NCBI RefSeq assembly: GCF_002803845.1
Contig: NZ_CP024985.1
Coordinates: forward strand, 1,364,001 to 1,428,000
Source of the DNA: Streptomyces lavendulae subsp. lavendulae
GTDB taxonomy: Bacteria > Actinomycetota > Actinomycetes > Streptomycetales > Streptomycetaceae
Length of the DNA stretch: 64,000 bases
Direction of reading: 5' to 3'
Part shown: one piece after another, positions 37,189-45,196 of the stretch
How positions within the stretch are numbered: position 1 is the first letter of the stretch
How the letters are laid out: each line of letters starts with the position of its first letter
Position numbers and translations under genes: made by a program
The notes under the pieces: generated by a model
The model's database searches: none
Told to the model about the DNA's origin: nothing
The model's input: the letters and a program-made list of their open reading frames with translations, nothing else

Positions 37189-38361
37189 TCAGGCCGAATG
37201 CAGGGGTGGGACGTTCCTCGCGAGCGCGGCGGCTTGCAGCAGGATGCTCGGCTCGGCGCCGGGGTCCTCGACCATGACGACGCCGGCCGCCTGGATGTCG
37301 AAGCCTGCCGGCCAGATGGTGACGTCGCTTGCCAGTGCGCCCTCCAGCTTCGCCCCTGTCAGGTCGGCACTGGTGAGGTCGGTTCCTCGGAGGTCAGCCA
37401 GTCTCAGATCCGCGCCGGTGAACTTGGCGCCATGGCCCCGCGCCTTGCGCAGATTCGCCTCCCGCAGGTCGGCCCCCGAGAAGTCAGCCTCGCGGAGGTC
37501 GGCCCTGACCATGCGAGCGCCGCGCAGGTCGGCTTCGATGCAGCGGCTCTGGTGGAGAATCGACGTCCCGAGCTCCACGTGTCGCATGTTGGCCGCGATC
37601 AGCGATGCCCTGGTCAGGTTGACCTGGTAGATGCTCGCCGCTTCCAGGCAGGCGCCGTCGAAGTTGATGTGGTGCAGCCACAGTCCGTCGCAGTCGGCCC
37701 GACGCAGGTCGGTATAGCTGACGTTGAGCCAGTCGGGCTGGCGTTCCTGGCACAGGACTCCGAGGCCGGTGAGCGCCACCTGGGCATCCGGGGCACGGGT
37801 CTCCAGCGGAGGCACGGAGTTGATCGAGGCTTCCGCCGCTGGCGCGTCTTGCGCTTGCGGGGGCCATGGCAGGTGAGTCCGGAGGAACGCGGCCTTGATC
37901 GAGATGACCGCCTCCCGGTCGTGAGCCGAATGGTCCGCGATCCGCCACAGCGCGTAGAGGCCGCCGATCCGCACGTCCGTCTTCTCGCTGCCGAGCTGGT
38001 CGACCGCCCGGCCGAAGCGGTCGGTGATGTGTCCCTCCCGGGTGGCGTTCAGCCCTTCCTGGTTGACCCTCAACTGCCGCCAGGTGGCGTACGCGCCGAA
38101 GAGGACGACAGCGCCACCGACCGCCTGCACGAGCGTCGTGCGTACGTTGTTCACAGCTGTGAGCCGTTCAGCGGCCGAGATCCCGGCCCCGCCGAGATCG
38201 CGCTCGACCACCAGCCCTGGTAGCACGACGACCACTACGGCCAGCGCGGCGAGCACGGCCAGCCCCGCCGCCACCACGAAGAGGGCGGAACCGACCCGAC
38301 GCCGCCGAGAGCCGCCCGGCAGGCGCCGCCTATGAGTAGATCCCCCCGCATCCATGCCCAC
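37189..38361 (-). CDS. Membrane-anchored pentapeptide-repeat protein
   Basis: 390 residues. Two N-terminal helices (about 25-50 and 75-97) are followed by a cytoplasmic WRQLRVNQEGLNATREGHITDRFGRAV region common in this family, then consecutive A(D/N)LxX repeats from about residue 215 (LRRADCDG, LRGARMVRADLREADFSGADLREANL, ADLRLADLRGTDL). The repeats form a right-handed quadrilateral beta-helix for protein contacts. The stop lies 4 bp from the transposase remnant end, so the C-terminus might have been altered by the insertion. GTG 38361 or ATG 38355 are possible starts. Confidence 0.85.
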   Translation of the reverse strand: MGMDAGGSTHRRRLPGGSRRRRVGSALFVVAAGLAVLAALAVVVVVLPGLVVERDLGGAGISAAERLTAVNNVRTTLVQAVGGAVVLFGAYATWRQLRVNQEGLNATREGHITDRFGRAVDQLGSEKTDVRIGGLYALWRIADHSAHDREAVISIKAAFLRTHLPWPPQAQDAPAAEASINSVPPLETRAPDAQVALTGLGVLCQERQPDWLNVSYTDLRRADCDGLWLHHINFDGACLEAASIYQVNLTRASLIAANMRHVELGTSILHQSRCIEADLRGARMVRADLREADFSGADLREANLRKARGHGAKFTGADLRLADLRGTDLTSADLTGAKLEGALASDVTIWPAGFDIQAAGVVMVEDPGAEPSILLQAAALARNVPPLHSA

Positions 38362-38409
38362 ATGATCCCAGGGCGGCCCGGAAGCCGGGGTACCTTTCCG
38401 GTCAGAGCA

Positions 38410-38805
38410 CTAGGCCGTCGGCGGGGGTTCCGCCGGATCGGTGATCAGGCCGGTGAAGGCGGCCTCGTTGCGCTCCGCCCGGGCCACGTACCAGCGGGCG
38501 ATCAGCCACATCACCGGGTACGCCACCACGCCGAGCGCGACCCAGACCACCGGGCCCGCGACCGCCCGGGACAGCAGGAAGCCCAGCGGCAGCAGCCCGA
38601 GGAGCAGGGCCAGCAGGGCCAGGGCCACCACTGCGGCCCGGAGCTGGCTGCGCATCAGGGCCCTTACGTAGGTGGCGCCCAGGGTGGTCTGCTCGGAGAT
38701 CTCCGAGCGCGCCGGGGTGTGCGCCGGAGGCCTGCGGCGCGCGCCCCGGGGAACCCCCGTGACGATCTCGCGCCGGGGCTGCGGGCGCTGCTGGTCCTGG
38801 GCCAT
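38410..38805 (-). CDS. Small two-helix membrane protein, 131 aa
   Basis: A polar N-terminus with RSEISEQTTLGATYVRALMRSQLR precedes two hydrophobic helices (about 57-80 and 85-105) and ends in YVARAERNEAAFTGLI. The pattern resembles the small membrane proteins that sit upstream of sodium/solute symporters in streptomycetes, but no symporter is present here. It is located between the pentapeptide-repeat and DNA-glycosylase genes on the same strand. Function unknown. Confidence 0.75.
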   Translation of the reverse strand: MAQDQQRPQPRREIVTGVPRGARRRPPAHTPARSEISEQTTLGATYVRALMRSQLRAAVVALALLALLLGLLPLGFLLSRAVAGPVVWVALGVVAYPVMWLIARWYVARAERNEAAFTGLITDPAEPPPTA

Positions 38806-38832
38806 GGTGCCGGAGTCTACGCAGCGGGCGGG

Positions 38833-39693
38833 CTACTTGAGGAGACGCGAGAGCCTGCGGTCGGCGAGCGGCTTGCCGCCCGTCTGGCAGGTGGGGCAGT
38901 ACTGGAGCGAGGAGTCGGCGAAGGACACCGAGCGGACGGTGTCCCCGCACACCGGGCACGGCTCCCCCGCCCGGCCGTGGACCTGCAGCCCGCTCTTCTT
39001 CTCGGCCTTGAGCTGCCCGGCGGCCACGCCGCGGGCCCGCTCCACGGCCGTGCGGAGCGTGTCCTCGACCGCCCGGTAGAGGTGGGTGACCTGGTCCTCG
39101 TCGAAGGAGGCGGCCAGTTTGAAGGGGGAGACGCGGGCCGTGTGCAGGATCTCGTCGCTGTAGGCGTTGCCGATGCCCGCGATGACGCTCTGGTCGCGCA
39201 GCACGCCCTTGATCTGCCGGCGCTCCCCCGCCAGGAGCGCCGCGAAGGCGTCCCGGTCGAAGCCCTCCGCGAGCGGGTCGGGGCCGAGCCGGGCGATGCC
39301 GGGGACCTCCCGGGGGTCGCGCACGACGTACACGGCGAGGCGCTTCTGGGTGCCCGCCTCGGTGAGGTCGAAGCCGCCGCCCTCCTCCAGTTCGACGCGG
39401 AGCGCGAGCGGCCCCTTGCCGGGACCGGGCGGCCGGGCCGGAAAGGTGTCGTGCCAGCGCAGCCAGCCGGCTCGGGCCAGGTGGGTGACCAGGTGGAGGT
39501 CGCCGACGCCGAGGTCGAGGAACTTGCCGTACCGGGCGACGGGTCCGGCCCGCCCGCCTTCGAGGGCCGTGAGCGGGGGATCGTAGGTCTTGAGCACGCT
39601 GACGGCCAGCGGGAGGACGCGTCGCACCACCCGCCCGGTGAGGCGTTCTTCGAGGAAGCCCCGCAGGGCCTCGACCTCCGGCAGTTCGGGCAT
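38833..39693 (-). CDS. Fpg/Nei-family DNA glycosylase
   Basis: 286 residues. The N-terminal MPELPEVEALR presents the catalytic Pro2 and Glu3. IAGIGNAYSDEILHTARVSP is the H2TH region, and the C-terminal zinc finger CPVCGDTVRSVSFADSSLQYCPTC is intact. Repairs oxidised bases by glycosylase/AP-lyase action. Whether it prefers 8-oxoG or pyrimidines is unclear. ATG 39693 is fixed by the required N-terminal Pro. The next gene upstream (SpoIIE phosphatase) is co-directional, 98 bp away. Confidence 0.92.
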   Translation of the reverse strand: MPELPEVEALRGFLEERLTGRVVRRVLPLAVSVLKTYDPPLTALEGGRAGPVARYGKFLDLGVGDLHLVTHLARAGWLRWHDTFPARPPGPGKGPLALRVELEEGGGFDLTEAGTQKRLAVYVVRDPREVPGIARLGPDPLAEGFDRDAFAALLAGERRQIKGVLRDQSVIAGIGNAYSDEILHTARVSPFKLAASFDEDQVTHLYRAVEDTLRTAVERARGVAAGQLKAEKKSGLQVHGRAGEPCPVCGDTVRSVSFADSSLQYCPTCQTGGKPLADRRLSRLLK

Positions 39694-39762
39694 CCTCCCA
39701 GCCTGCCCCGGCGCACGGCCGAGCGCGAACCGACGGCCCGCGGCCGGGACCGGAGGCCGCAG

Positions 39763-39791
39763 CCGGGCCCGGGGCCGGGCCCGGGGCCGGG
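39763..39791. repeat. 12-bp GC tandem repeat
   Basis: CCGGGCCCGGGG occurs twice in tandem plus a 5-bp partial third copy, immediately after the stop of the SpoIIE phosphatase gene. The unit is itself palindromic and could fold as a terminator for the minus strand. Confidence 0.7.
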
Positions 39792-41834
39792 TCAGTCCAT
39801 GACGAACTCGCACCAGACGCACTTGCCGCTGCCGCGCGGCTCCACTCCCCAGACGTCCGCCAGCCGGTCGACCAGCATCAGCCCCCGCCCCGAGACGCCC
39901 GAGTCCCCGGCCTCGCGGCGGCGCGGGAGGGCACTGGAGCGGTCCTCCACCTCCACCCGCAGCCGTCGCTGGGTGCCCGTCAGGACGCGCAGGGTCACGA
40001 TCGCGGGGCCGTCCGTGTGCATCAGGGCGTTCACGATCAGTTCGTCCGCGACGAGTTCGATCTCGTCGGCCCGGCCCCGCGCGCCCCACGCCCGCACGGC
40101 CGCGCCGATCATGTGCCGGGCGGCGACGAGCGCCTCGGGGTCCCCGGGGGCCACGTGCTGCTGGAGCCGGCCGCCGCCCTGGGGGACGTCGTCGCCCCGC
40201 CGGCGGAGCAGGATCAGGGCCATGTCGTCGTCGCCCCGGTCGTCGACGACCTCGCACAGCCGGTCGGCGAGCAGCTGGAGGTCGCCCGGACCGCCGCGGA
40301 CCAGGTCGGCGAGGAAGCGGATGCCGTCGTCCAGGTCGGCGCCGGGCTGCTCCACCAGTCCGTCGGTGCACATCAGGAGCGTCTCCCCCGGATCCAGTTC
40401 CACCGTGGCGACCGGGTACTCCAGGCGGCCGAACTCGGCGGACAGCCCGAGCGGCATCCCGCCCTCCACGGGCAGCCGGCGGCAGTCGCCGTCCCGGGTG
40501 CGCAGCAGCGGGTCGATGTGGCCGGCGCGCACGATCTGCAGGACCCCGGTGGTCAGGTCGGCTTCCGCGTAGGTGCAGGTGGCGAAGCGGTCGGTGTCGA
40601 GTTCGTGGAGGAAGACCGAGGCGCGGGCCATCACGGTGGCCGGGGAGTGCCCTTCGGCGGCGTAGGCGCGCAGCACGATGCGCAGTTGTCCCATCACGGC
40701 CGCAGCGTGCGTGTCGTGCCCCTGGACGTCGCCTATGACGGCGCCGACGCGTCCTCCCGGCAGCGGGATGACGTCGTACCAGTCCCCGCCGATGTCCTGG
40801 CCCATCCGGGCGGACCGGTAACGGACGGCGATCTGCGCTCCGGGTACGGAGGGGATCCGGCGGGGCAGCATGGCCTGCTGGAGGCCTTCCGCGAGGTCGT
40901 GCTCCTGTTCGAGCAGCATCGCGCGCTGGAGGCTCTGCGCGATGCTGCTGCCGAGTGCCACCAGGAGGTTGCGTTCGTCCTGGGTGAAGCCGTCCTTGTC
41001 CTGGTAGAGGAGGCCGATCGCGCCGATGGGCCGGGCCTGGGCGATGAGCGGCAGGTAGGCGGCGGCCGAGATGTCCATCGAGGAGATCCGCGCCCAGAGG
41101 CCGGGGTAGCCCTCTGCGAACTCCTGCGCCGAGTCGAGGAAGCGCGGCTGGAGCGAGCGCACGACCTCGCTCATCGGGTACTGCTCGTCGATGCGCGTGT
41201 AGCGGGTTCCCGGTACGAAGCTGCCGGGCGGCCCTTCGGCCACCAGGTGGATCCGGCCCGCCTCGACGAGGCCCATGACCATGCCCATGGAGCCGAGCCG
41301 TTCCAGGCCGTGGGCGTCGCCGAGGGCGTCGATGACGTCCTTGACGGTGCGGGCGTGCGCGAGGGCGGCGGTGGTGCTCTCGACCACGGAGGTCTGGCGG
41401 CGGCGTTCGTCGTCGAGGCCGAGGCGCTCGGCCGAGTGGCTGAGCTCCTCGGTCGCGTCGCGGACGATGCCGATGATCCGGTACGGGCGCCCCGCGTCGT
41501 CGCGCATGACGCGCCCCTGGGTGTGCGTCCAGCGGAGCCGGCCGTCGTGGCAGCGGATGCGGAAGTAGGCGCCGTAGCTGTCGAGCCCGCCCTTGAGAGC
41601 GCTGGAGACGAGGGCGTCGAGGCGGGCGCTCTCGGCGGGCGGGACGCGGGGGCCCAGTGACTCGGGCCGCCCGTCGTACGCGTCGGGGGTGGTGTCGAAG
41701 ACGTCGAGGGCGGCCGCGTCCAGGTGCATGAGCCCGGTGACCAGGTCCCAGTCGAAACTGCCCATCCGGTTCAGTGAGAGCGACCGGTCCGGGTGTGCGG
41801 GCCAGTCCTCCGGTGGAGATGCGGTGCTCGACAC
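39792..41834 (-). CDS. PAS-GAF-PP2C(SpoIIE)-HATPase signalling phosphatase
   Basis: 680 residues. A PAS domain (about 20-130; GSFDWDLVTGLMHLD, RIRCHDGRLRWTHTQGRV), a GAF domain (about 145-310), a SpoIIE-type PP2C phosphatase (about 325-540; DIGGDWYDVIPLPGGRVGAVIGDVQGH with metal-binding Asp, later TDGLVE and DDMALILL), and a C-terminal RsbW-like HATPase (VADELIVNALMHT). This is the common streptomycete architecture acting on anti-anti-sigma factors. GTG 41834 is chosen; ATG 41765 would cut the N-terminus. No sigma/anti-sigma genes flank it. Confidence 0.9.
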   Translation of the reverse strand: MSSTASPPEDWPAHPDRSLSLNRMGSFDWDLVTGLMHLDAAALDVFDTTPDAYDGRPESLGPRVPPAESARLDALVSSALKGGLDSYGAYFRIRCHDGRLRWTHTQGRVMRDDAGRPYRIIGIVRDATEELSHSAERLGLDDERRRQTSVVESTTAALAHARTVKDVIDALGDAHGLERLGSMGMVMGLVEAGRIHLVAEGPPGSFVPGTRYTRIDEQYPMSEVVRSLQPRFLDSAQEFAEGYPGLWARISSMDISAAAYLPLIAQARPIGAIGLLYQDKDGFTQDERNLLVALGSSIAQSLQRAMLLEQEHDLAEGLQQAMLPRRIPSVPGAQIAVRYRSARMGQDIGGDWYDVIPLPGGRVGAVIGDVQGHDTHAAAVMGQLRIVLRAYAAEGHSPATVMARASVFLHELDTDRFATCTYAEADLTTGVLQIVRAGHIDPLLRTRDGDCRRLPVEGGMPLGLSAEFGRLEYPVATVELDPGETLLMCTDGLVEQPGADLDDGIRFLADLVRGGPGDLQLLADRLCEVVDDRGDDDMALILLRRRGDDVPQGGGRLQQHVAPGDPEALVAARHMIGAAVRAWGARGRADEIELVADELIVNALMHTDGPAIVTLRVLTGTQRRLRVEVEDRSSALPRRREAGDSGVSGRGLMLVDRLADVWGVEPRGSGKCVWCEFVMD

Positions 41835-41859
41835 CGGTCCACCATGACACAGGGGCCGG

Positions 41860-43563
41860 TCAGGCGCTCTCCAGATCGGGGGCGGAGCCGGTGGGCGCCT
41901 GCTGCTGGTCCGGGAACCCGAAGGGGTCGGCCGGCCCGGCCGGGTCGTGCGTCTGCGGGTCGTCCGGGGAGAGGGGCGCCAACGGGTCGGCCTGGGGCTG
42001 GGCGGGCTGGGCGGGCAGGTCCTGGAAGGGGTCCGGCGGGAGGGCGCCTCCGCCGGGCCGGTCGGCGGGCACGTCGGCGGGTACCTCGGCCGGGGGCTTC
42101 TGCGGGGTGGCGGGCGTGTTCGGGGCGCTGTCGGCGCCCCGGCCGGGGACGCACGGGGCCGCGGAGGGGGCGGAGGGGGCGAAGGGGTCCGCCGGGTCCC
42201 CCGGGGCGGCGGGCAGTCCGGGGGGCCCGGCGGGCGGACCGAGGGGCGGGGCCGTCTCGTCGACCGGTCCGGCGGGCAGGTCCAGGGGAGGCGCCGTCTC
42301 CGCAAGCGGGGGCGCCGTCTCGTCCAGGGGCGCCGTTTCCTTCAGGGGAGGCGCCGTCTCGTTCAGCGGGGGTGCCGTCTCGTCCAGGGGCCCGGCCGAC
42401 GGGCCGAGGAGGGGTGCGGCGGCGTTCGGAGGCCCGGCCGGCAGGTCGAGCGGGGGTGCGGTCTCCGCCAGCGGGGGCGCGGTCTCCGCCAGCGGGGGTG
42501 CCGTCTCGGCGAGGGGCCCGGTGAGCGGGGCGGCCGGCTCCCCGGGAGGACCTGCGGCCGGGCCGCCCGGGAGGTCGGACGGATTCCCGGAGGGCGGCGG
42601 TCCGGAAGGGGTGCCGGGCGGGGGCGCCGACGGCGGGGTGGACGGGGCCTTCGGCGGGGTGGTCCGGGCCAGGCTGTTCGGGTCCGGACCGGCGCAGGGG
42701 TCGGAGGGCGAGGGCGGGGTCGCGGGACCGTTCGGGATGCCCTCGGCCGGGTCGTAGGGGGGCAGCACCCGGGGGACCTTGTCCTGGGCACCGTCGTCGC
42801 CCGACTTGCGTTCGATCCAGGTGTTGTCGGCGATGTTCACGATCACCAGGCTGTTGATCGCCTGGGCGGTGGGTTCGATGACGATGACCTGGTTGGCGTG
42901 GTAGCCGTTCCACTGGTCGCCCTTGAGCAGCGGGCTCCCCTTCGCCCCGAGCGGTGCGGCCAGCGGGTTCCCGCAGGCGCAGCGGACCCGGGGCATGCCG
43001 TGGTCGTCGACGAGGACGGCCGTCCCGGCCTGGAGGACGGCCTGGTAGCCGTCGGCCCGGCCGTCGCGGAAGGAGTGGTTGGTGATCCGGGTGTCCGCGC
43101 GCAGGACCACCGGGGTGAGTCCGCGCAGGAACTCGGGGATCTTCTCCCGCTCGACGCCGGCGACCTCGGCGAAGGCCCGGGACTTGGCGTCGTCCGCGGT
43201 CAGGAGGGTGACCTGGCGTTCGACGTCGCAGCTGCCGAGCCGGTTCGTCCCGCCGTACAGGCCGGGGGTGGCGGCGCCGACCGTACGGATGCCACGGCCG
43301 CTCGCGTTGGGCAGCGGCGGCTGGACGGGCGCCGACTCGGCGGTGGCCGACGAAGGGGTGAAGGGGTCGGCGCCGGGGGTGCCGACGGGCTGGAGGGCGA
43401 GCTCCATCCGGTCGGCGGCGGCGCCCTTGGTCTGTTCGGGGGCCGAACCCGAGCAGCCGGCGGCGAGGAGGCCGACGACCGCCAAGAGGGCCGCGCAGGC
43501 CGGTACGTGACGGCGCGGCGCCTGACGGGGTGTCGGTGCGGGCACGTCATTCACGTCGTTCAC
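41860..43563 (-). CDS. DUF6777-type lipoprotein with Pro-rich ETAPPL repeat tail
   Basis: 567 residues. Signal peptide with lipobox LAAGC near residue 37. The globular half (about 75-270) shows TPGLYGGTNRLGSCDVERQV, IPEFLRGLTPVVLRADTRITNHSF and ACGNPL, characteristic of DUF6777. The second half is almost entirely Pro/Ala with repeats of (L)xETAPPL between about residues 345 and 440, a likely wall-spanning tail. Function unknown; surface-exposed by inference. GTG 43563 has GGGAGA 5 nt upstream. Confidence 0.82.
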   Translation of the reverse strand: MNDVNDVPAPTPRQAPRRHVPACAALLAVVGLLAAGCSGSAPEQTKGAAADRMELALQPVGTPGADPFTPSSATAESAPVQPPLPNASGRGIRTVGAATPGLYGGTNRLGSCDVERQVTLLTADDAKSRAFAEVAGVEREKIPEFLRGLTPVVLRADTRITNHSFRDGRADGYQAVLQAGTAVLVDDHGMPRVRCACGNPLAAPLGAKGSPLLKGDQWNGYHANQVIVIEPTAQAINSLVIVNIADNTWIERKSGDDGAQDKVPRVLPPYDPAEGIPNGPATPPSPSDPCAGPDPNSLARTTPPKAPSTPPSAPPPGTPSGPPPSGNPSDLPGGPAAGPPGEPAAPLTGPLAETAPPLAETAPPLAETAPPLDLPAGPPNAAAPLLGPSAGPLDETAPPLNETAPPLKETAPLDETAPPLAETAPPLDLPAGPVDETAPPLGPPAGPPGLPAAPGDPADPFAPSAPSAAPCVPGRGADSAPNTPATPQKPPAEVPADVPADRPGGGALPPDPFQDLPAQPAQPQADPLAPLSPDDPQTHDPAGPADPFGFPDQQQAPTGSAPDLESA

Positions 43564-43649
43564 GCTGCTCTCCCTTTTCGCCCCGGTTGCTCCTCTCTTG
43601 TCTGCCGCATCTCGCCCACCACCGCAACCGGAGCACCCGTCAGGTCGTA

Positions 43650-43704
43650 TTGAACATGTTCAACGAATCCCGTAGGGTCGCGACTGCGGATTGAACGCGT
43701 TCAA
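43650..43704 (+). promoter_or_regulatory. Promoter with twin palindromic operators
   Basis: TTGAACATGTTCAA (43650-43663) and TTGAACGCGTTCAA (43691-43704) are perfect 14-bp palindromes with the same half-site and 41 bp between centres, about four helical turns. A -35 TTGAAC within the first and a -10 TAGGGT at 43673-43678 are spaced 17 bp. The second palindrome abuts AGGAGG. This is a well-formed repressor-controlled promoter; the TetR-type regulator it suggests is not nearby. Confidence 0.75.
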
Positions 43705-43714
43705 AGGAGGGGTC

Positions 43715-44617
43715 GTGACCGTGCTCGTGAACCTGATCGTCGCCCTGGGGGCGGTCTGCGCCGTCCCCCTGGGCCTGCGCCTGATCGACCCCGTCGGACT
43801 GCGCCGCGCGGCCCGGCTCTGGCCCCTCGCGGCCGTGCCGGGGGCGCTGTGCCTCTGGCTCCCGCGCGGGCCGGCGGCCACCGCGCTCGCCCTGCTCTAC
43901 GCGGCCGCCGCCCTGGCCCTGGCGGCCACGGCCGGGGCCCGGCTGCGGCAGGGGCTCGCCGGGACCCGGCCCGGGGGGAGGCGGCTGCCGGACCCGGCCG
44001 GGGCGGCCGTGCTCACCGCCCTGGTCTCGCCCTCGGTCGCCGCCACCGCCCTGGTCGCGGAGCGGGCCGGTTACCCGCTCTTCGGCTTCGACCTGGACGT
44101 CCTGGCGCTGACCGTCCCGCACTTCCACTTCGCCGGGTTCACCGCCGCCCTGGTCGCCGGTCTGGTGTGCCGCTCGTCGGGGACGCGGCCGGCGCGCTGG
44201 GCCGCGTACAGCGTCCCGGCGGGGACCCTGCTGGTGCTGCTCGGATATTTCGTCGACGACTGGGCCGAACTGCTGGGCGCGGTGGTGCTGACGACGGGGA
44301 TGTGGGCGGTGGCCCTGGTGACCTGGCGGGACCTGCGGCCCGCCGCGCGGGACCGGACCACCGCGGCGCTGCTGGGCGTGTCGGCGGCGGTGCTGGTGGC
44401 CGCCATGCTGCTCGCCCTGTGGTGGGCGGCGGGCGAGGCCACCGGGATCGTCCACCCCACCCTGACCTGGATGGCCGCCACCCACGGGCTGGGCAACGCG
44501 CTCGGGTTCGCCCTGTGCTCACTGCTGGCGTGGCGCCGGCTGACCGCCCCGCCCGTCCCGTCCTCTTCTTCCGCCCCGCCCGTCGCCCCCGCCCCGGCGC
44601 CCGCACCCCGCCCCTGA
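43715..44617 (+). CDS. YndJ-like integral membrane protein
   Basis: 300 residues with about eight to nine hydrophobic helices. VPHFHFAGFTAALVAG near residue 135 has the HFHF motif seen in YndJ-family proteins. The last 25 residues are Pro/Ser/Ala-rich. GTG 43715 is chosen because AGGAGG ends 4 nt upstream; an upstream ATG-like frame start at 43691 lies inside the operator. First gene of a three-gene operon with DUF1990 and lipase-maturation-factor-like genes. Function unknown. Confidence 0.8.
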   Translation: MTVLVNLIVALGAVCAVPLGLRLIDPVGLRRAARLWPLAAVPGALCLWLPRGPAATALALLYAAAALALAATAGARLRQGLAGTRPGGRRLPDPAGAAVLTALVSPSVAATALVAERAGYPLFGFDLDVLALTVPHFHFAGFTAALVAGLVCRSSGTRPARWAAYSVPAGTLLVLLGYFVDDWAELLGAVVLTTGMWAVALVTWRDLRPAARDRTTAALLGVSAAVLVAAMLLALWWAAGEATGIVHPTLTWMAATHGLGNALGFALCSLLAWRRLTAPPVPSSSSAPPVAPAPAPAPRP

Positions 44618-44642
44618 AGCCCGACCGAACGGAGAACACGCC

Positions 44643-45185
44643 ATGACCCGCCTGATCAGCGCCGGCCGGGACACCGTCAACTACCCCGACCGGGGTGCGA
44701 CGGCCCGCCGGCCCCTGCCCGCCGGATACAACCACCTGCACCAGCGCACCCGGATCGGCCGGGGCCGGGCCGTCTTCGAGGCCGCCGGGACCGCGGTCAC
44801 CACCTTCCACGCCCACCGGGCCTCGGGCGTGCGCGTCCGTACGCCCGGGGGCGAGGGCACCGCCGTGCGGCCGGGCCTGCGCGCGGAGGTGGGGCTCGGC
44901 CTGGGACCGCTGCGGATCACCGCCCCCTGCCAGGTGATCTGGACCGCGTACGAGCCCACCCGCGTCGGCTTCGCGTACGGCACCCTGGCCGGGCACCCCG
45001 AGTGCGGGGAGGAGTCCTTCCTGGTGGAGATCGACGCCGACGGCGCGGTGTGGTTCACGGTGACCGCCTTCAGTCGCCCGAACCGCTGGTACACCCGGCT
45101 CGCGGGTCCCGTGGTCCCCCTCCTCCAGCACGGCTACGCGCGGTGGCTGGGCCGCCACCTGCGCGCCCTGGCCTCGGGCGCCTGA
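44643..45185 (+). CDS. DUF1990-family protein
   Basis: 180 residues. NYPDRGATARRPLPAGYNHL near residue 13, then GFAYGTLAGHPECGEESFLVEID near residue 108 and VTAFSRPNRWYTRLAGPV near residue 138 are the DUF1990 signature blocks. Such proteins often accompany YndJ-like genes. No catalytic residues are known to me. The gene starts 25 bp after the YndJ-like stop and is followed after 11 bp by the next gene, so it is co-transcribed. Confidence 0.9.
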   Translation: MTRLISAGRDTVNYPDRGATARRPLPAGYNHLHQRTRIGRGRAVFEAAGTAVTTFHAHRASGVRVRTPGGEGTAVRPGLRAEVGLGLGPLRITAPCQVIWTAYEPTRVGFAYGTLAGHPECGEESFLVEIDADGAVWFTVTAFSRPNRWYTRLAGPVVPLLQHGYARWLGRHLRALASGA

Positions 45186-45196
45186 TACTGGAGGGG

